From CALLVY01 sp937899855 (GTDB taxonomy: Bacteria > Bacteroidota > Bacteroidia > Chitinophagales > Saprospiraceae): DNA of 7,538 nucleotides. Shown here piece by piece: positions 4,771 through 7,538 of this stretch (position 1 is its first letter; each line of letters begins with the position of its first letter). The translations under genes and the position numbers were made by a program. Location of the stretch: positions 1-7,538 of the forward strand of contig JBCBQC010000165.1 in NCBI GenBank assembly GCA_039820405.1, read 5' to 3'. The notes under the pieces were generated by a model, which saw only the letters and a program-made list of their open reading frames with translations, was not told where the DNA came from and did no database searches.

Positions 4771-6666
4771 CTATAAATCCAATACGATTTTATCATTTTT
4801 TGCCCGGGAAACACAGAGGCACATTTGTTGGCCCGCCCCCTTTTCCGACGCGCTCAGTACGGCATCCCGATGGTCTACCGCTCCGTCCAGCACCGTCGCC
4901 ACACAGCTCCCACAGGTCCCCTGGAGACAGGTGTACTCCACCTTGACGTTGTGTAGCAACAGGGCGTCGATGATGGATTCGTCTTTGCCAACCGCGATGG
5001 TTTTTCCGCTTTTGTTCAGGACCACCTCAAAGGGAGCGGTTTCCACGGAGGTCAGGGAATCGATGGCAAACACCTCCTGTTTGATTTGCTCCGCTCGCCA
5101 GTCCTGATTCAGGGCCTCGTTTTTTACCCATTGGTTAAAACCCGCCGGACCACAGACGTAAATCAGCGTATCCGCAGCGGGCGTAGCCAGTATTTTGGGG
5201 AGGTCCAGAGAGGACTGCTTCGCCCGATCGAGGTGAATCTCCACATTGGGGGCGAAGGACCAATTTTGGAGTTCGTATTGGAAGGGGATCGAGGCGTTTT
5301 CTCGGGCGCATACGTGGAATTCGAAATGCTTGTCCAGCTCGGTCAGTTTGTGGGCCATGGAAAGCAGAGGGGTAATGCCGATACCGCCGGCAATCAAAAT
5401 GTAGCGCTGCACATTTTCGTAGAGTACGAAATGATTTTGGGGGGCTGAAATTTCCAGGACCGTCCCCTCCGCGATACACGCGTGCATTTCCCGGGAGCCG
5501 CCTCGCCCCTGGGCTTCCAACTTTACCGCAATTTGGTAACGGTTGGTTTCGTAAGCCGGGTTGACCAGCGAGTAGGCGCGCACCCGACCGCTGGGCAGGT
5601 GTACCCGGAGGTGGGCCCCGGGGCTAAAGGGGGGAAAGGCTGCCCCAGCCAGTGGCTCGAACACAAAGCTTTTCACTCCTTGGGCTACTTCTACCACGGT
5701 TACAACCCTGGCGCTTAGCGTTTTAGGACCGGCATCCGAGGGGTTCCTATTGAGGAGGGTTTGCTTGAAGTGGGGGTCGGGAAAGGAAAAGACTTTTCTG
5801 CGGGGGATGTTTTGCTTCCGAAAAACCCCATTGGCCAGATCCCAAGCGCGGTGGTATTTGAACCAGGGAACGTGGGGTAAAAAATGGTGGATGGCATGGC
5901 TGGACTGCCCCCAGAGGGCTCGTTTGATCCATTGGGCACCGGTGAGGCTGTAGGTCGCCTGGAAGGGATGATCGTTCCAATGCACCCCTTCGGGGTGGGG
6001 CAGGTGGGCAAAGAGGTAGGTGGTCAGGGCGACGCCCAAACGGTTGGGAATCAGAAACCAAATGAGGTACTCATAGCCGTAGGGACTGCTCAGTAGGAGG
6101 ACGTTAAAGGCCACGTTAGCCAGGATGGTGAAGAGAAACCCCCGGCGGATTTTCAGCGGGGTTCTTTTCCAGACTTTGGTAAACAACCAGCCAAAAGCAA
6201 AGTATTCGTACACAAATAGGGCCAGATAGCCAATGGGAAAATAATTGGTGGGAACTCCCACCATGGCCTCGTCCGGGTCCAGGTCTTTGTCGCCAACGTA
6301 GCGGTGGTGGGCCAGGTGGATGTAGCGGTAGACCTCGGTCGTGATGCCGGGCAGGAGCAGGTTGCCGGCGATGGTTCCGAGCCAATCGTTGAGGTGTTTG
6401 TTGGAAGAAATGGCCCGGTGGGTGGCATCGTGTAGGCTTGTAAAGGAGGTGTAGAAGCCAAATACGAGGGGGGGATAAACCAGCCAGAGGGAGACGCCGA
6501 TGGCGGCCAGGTAGAGGCCGCCAAAGATCAGGAAGAGGGTAAAAAGGAGCAGGCCAATCTGGGGGATGGAGACGAGCGGCACCCGGGCGACGGACTGGTA
6601 CTCGGGGTCGTTGACCACCTGGTTGATGACCTCGCGAACTTTTAAATTATTGGTAGCGGTACTCAA
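4771..6666 (-). CDS. Desaturase/hydroxylase fused to a PDR-type FMN/NADH/[2Fe-2S] reductase
   Basis: The product has 631 residues. The N-terminal ~300 form an integral-membrane di-iron desaturase-like domain with hydrophobic spans at about 36-75, 143-163, 176-193 and 199-220. Its histidine boxes are HDATH (79-83), HLAHH (117-121) and HAIHH (257-261), with extra His at 221, 224, 229 and 233. From about 316 comes a complete phthalate-dioxygenase-reductase module. Flavin motif RAYS is at 363-366 and GGS at 389-391. The NAD motif GGIGITPLLSM is at 427-437 and CGPAGF at 505-510. A C-terminal plant-type [2Fe-2S] domain has ligands Cys580, 585, 588 and 616 (spacing 4-2-27, as in PDR). It should take electrons from NAD(P)H to the di-iron site without partners. 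The boxes resemble fatty-acid desaturases and carotenoid hydroxylases, so the substrate is open. The start is TTG, since the first internal Met is residue 136. Confidence 0.88.
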   Translation of the reverse strand: MSTATNNLKVREVINQVVNDPEYQSVARVPLVSIPQIGLLLFTLFLIFGGLYLAAIGVSLWLVYPPLVFGFYTSFTSLHDATHRAISSNKHLNDWLGTIAGNLLLPGITTEVYRYIHLAHHRYVGDKDLDPDEAMVGVPTNYFPIGYLALFVYEYFAFGWLFTKVWKRTPLKIRRGFLFTILANVAFNVLLLSSPYGYEYLIWFLIPNRLGVALTTYLFAHLPHPEGVHWNDHPFQATYSLTGAQWIKRALWGQSSHAIHHFLPHVPWFKYHRAWDLANGVFRKQNIPRRKVFSFPDPHFKQTLLNRNPSDAGPKTLSARVVTVVEVAQGVKSFVFEPLAGAAFPPFSPGAHLRVHLPSGRVRAYSLVNPAYETNRYQIAVKLEAQGRGGSREMHACIAEGTVLEISAPQNHFVLYENVQRYILIAGGIGITPLLSMAHKLTELDKHFEFHVCARENASIPFQYELQNWSFAPNVEIHLDRAKQSSLDLPKILATPAADTLIYVCGPAGFNQWVKNEALNQDWRAEQIKQEVFAIDSLTSVETAPFEVVLNKSGKTIAVGKDESIIDALLLHNVKVEYTCLQGTCGSCVATVLDGAVDHRDAVLSASEKGAGQQMCLCVSRAKNDKIVLDL

Positions 6667-6706
6667 TGTTGACGGCGTTTGGATTTGTTGTAGACAATAA
6701 CGTCAT
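6647..6706 (-). other. Overlapping 19-codon leader ORF or relic of an in-frame ATG start
   Basis: An ATG at 6706 opens MTLLSTTNPNAVNIEYRYQ and a TAA at 6647-6649, one frame away from the desaturase fusion whose TTG is at 6666. The ORF covers that TTG and ends 20 bases inside the gene. Either it is a translated leader peptide, or the true N-terminus began at this ATG and a one-base change shifted the frame. Confidence 0.3.
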
Positions 6707-6748
6707 CTTAGGCCGCGATTTATAGACCGGGGGGTACAAAACAGCCCA

Positions 6749-7294
6749 TTAATTCCCCTTTTTAAGCTGGTGCACCATTTCCCAGAGCTCGAATAAGTAG
6801 TTTTTAAGCCAATCCCGGGTGTAGGTATCAAAGGAAATGGACATGAGAAAATGCTCGGATAAGAACTTGTTGAACTTGCGCGCAAACAAGGGTCGGTCGT
6901 TGAGTTTAAAATAGTCTACCCATTTTTCCAGTACGGCATTTTCGTAGAGGTCAAAAATCTGTTGGCCGTATTTTTTGTAGGTCGAATGGTCCCGGTACAT
7001 CCGCACCTGTTTGTAAAAGAAAATATCCGTCCGGTAGTCCATCAGTACCGTGACCAAGTCGGGTTCCACCTGCTGGCAAGCATCAATATCGCGGGCGAAT
7101 TGGTGGGCACGCTTTGCGTGGTGGGTCAGTAGGGCGTCCTTGAACAGCTCCAGTTCTCCAAAGTAATGGTAAAACGAGGATTTGCTCTTGGCGACCATCC
7201 GGCAGATCAGCTTGACCGTTAGGCGCTCAAAGCCGTTCTGGGCTACCAACTGGTAGCCTTCCGCGATCCATTCTTGTCTTTTTCGTTCGTTCAT
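6749..7294 (-). CDS. TetR/AcrR-family transcriptional regulator
   Basis: The length of 181 residues is typical for the family. An N-terminal helix (ERKRQEWIAEGYQLVAQNGF, 3-22) leads into the TetR helix-turn-helix at about 25-47 (LTVKLICRMVAKSKSSFYHYF), with the signature ending SSFYHYF that precedes helix 4. The all-helical C-terminal ligand and dimer domain is poorly conserved, as usual, and its ligand cannot be inferred. The gene lies 82 bases upstream of the desaturase fusion on the same strand. That fits a regulator of this gene, since desaturases are often under TetR-type lipid-responsive control (DesT, FabR). Its ATG follows the stop of the preceding 57-codon ORF by 3 bases (TGA GCA ATG), suggesting coupled translation. 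Confidence 0.9.
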   Translation of the reverse strand: MNERKRQEWIAEGYQLVAQNGFERLTVKLICRMVAKSKSSFYHYFGELELFKDALLTHHAKRAHQFARDIDACQQVEPDLVTVLMDYRTDIFFYKQVRMYRDHSTYKKYGQQIFDLYENAVLEKWVDYFKLNDRPLFARKFNKFLSEHFLMSISFDTYTRDWLKNYLFELWEMVHQLKKGN

Positions 7295-7297
7295 TGC

Positions 7298-7471
7298 TCA
7301 GGTGGAATCTGATCCATCTTCCAGTTGCGCTTTGTTCATGATGCCGTAATCAATCAGCGTGTGCTTGAAGCTACATTTGGCCAAGGCCCGATCCAGTCGC
7401 TCGATGACCGAGTTGCTTTTCATTTCGTCTACGGACTCCTGCCAATCGAAGTACAAATGACTAGAAGCCAT
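7298..7471 (-). CDS. Small hypothetical protein or gene remnant upstream of tetR, starting in the repeat
   Basis: From ATG at 7471 there are 57 codons (MASSHLYFDWQESVDEMK ... KAQLEDGSDST) to TGA at 7298-7300. A second start at 7423 would give 41 residues. Codon use matches the TetR gene and the stop is 3 bases before the TetR ATG, which makes translation plausible. The first ATG and three codons come from the palindromic repeat terminus, and the same frame stays open into the repeat. This could therefore be the C-terminal end of a gene displaced by the element and given a new start. There is no signal peptide, membrane helix or known motif, and the function is unknown. Confidence 0.4.
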   Translation of the reverse strand: MASSHLYFDWQESVDEMKSNSVIERLDRALAKCSFKHTLIDYGIMNKAQLEDGSDST

Positions 7472-7538
7472 CTCAAAATGTTTTTGTTGGCGAGGGAGCG
7501 GACATTTTCGTTCCGACGAGGCGCCAAAACGGAGCATA
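7462..7538. repeat. Palindromic MITE-like repeat, proximal half (right window end)
   Basis: The terminus TAGAAGCCATCTCAAAA (7462-7478) is the exact reverse complement of the left-end terminus at 97-113. The arm continues with ACATTTTCGTTCC and GGCGCCAAAACGG, which pair with the arm seen at 37-113. The last 23 bases repeat 4-26, so the copy is cut by the window about 4 bases before its apex. Half-length is about 80 bases here and about 82 at the left end, consistent with one element of roughly 163 bp. Confidence 0.75.

Noticed and set aside
5086..6524. Several open frames of 67-123 codons on both strands inside the fusion gene
   Set aside because: All lie within the desaturase-reductase coding sequence, and their translations are Pro/Ser/Arg-rich shadows without motifs.
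6707..6748. Promoter for the desaturase fusion (TTTTG ... TATAAAT)
   Set aside because: The TA-rich box lacks the TTTG part of TAnnTTTG and the spacing is short, so it is not reported as a site.
1..7538. Complete circular plasmid, given the 23-base end overlap
   Set aside because: No replication, partition or mobilisation gene is present, and the overlap lies inside a repeat that also has a third terminus in the window.
1..7538. CRISPR array, tRNA, rRNA or riboswitch
   Set aside because: No regularly spaced short repeats, no cloverleaf with CCA-type arms and no recognisable conserved RNA core were seen.

Overview
The window reads as chromosomal DNA from a member of the Bacteroidota, possibly the Saprospiraceae/Lewinella side of the phylum. 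This is inference. The support is a promoter of the Bacteroidota form (TTG, 19 bases, TAnnTTTG) upstream of the flavoprotein gene, starts that lack Shine-Dalgarno sequences, and the protein types present. Every gene called lies on the minus strand, so transcription runs from position 7538 towards 1.

Layout in transcription order. Positions 7462-7538 are the first half of an imperfect palindromic repeat. Next come a 57-codon stub (7298-7471) and a TetR-family regulator (6749-7294). A 631-residue fusion protein (4771-6666) follows; it joins a membrane histidine-box desaturase/hydroxylase to a complete phthalate-dioxygenase-reductase-type electron-transfer module, and it starts at TTG. A promoter with an overlapping operator-like palindrome (4671-4710) then precedes an FAD-dependent oxidoreductase with a cysteine-rich tail (3473-4591) and a three-helix membrane protein (3172-3456). 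After a 261-base intergenic stretch with two inverted repeats comes a PD-(D/E)XK nuclease-like protein with a RAMA-like C-terminus (1900-2910). A visibly AT-richer segment (about 111-1720) follows, holding a 36-codon membrane peptide, an exported S41 peptidase-like protein (311-1666) and a 55-codon ORF. The window closes with the second half of another copy of the palindromic repeat (1-113).

The two window ends are complementary halves of one repeat family. Together they model an element of roughly 163 bp with near-perfect 17-base ends (TAGAAGCCATCTCAAAA). A third terminus of the family lies at 1809-1829, at the boundary between the GC-richer and AT-richer parts. Each terminus carries an outward-facing ATG GCT TCT, so insertion supplies a start codon to the flanking DNA; two of the three copies open into plausible small ORFs.

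The likeliest functional unit is TetR plus the self-contained desaturase/hydroxylase (lipid, carotenoid or hydrocarbon modification). The flavoprotein and small membrane protein form a separately promoted unit, perhaps thiol- or metal-related. The nuclease-like gene and the S41 segment look like unrelated accessory genes. No RNA gene, CRISPR array, transposase, replication or conjugation gene was seen.
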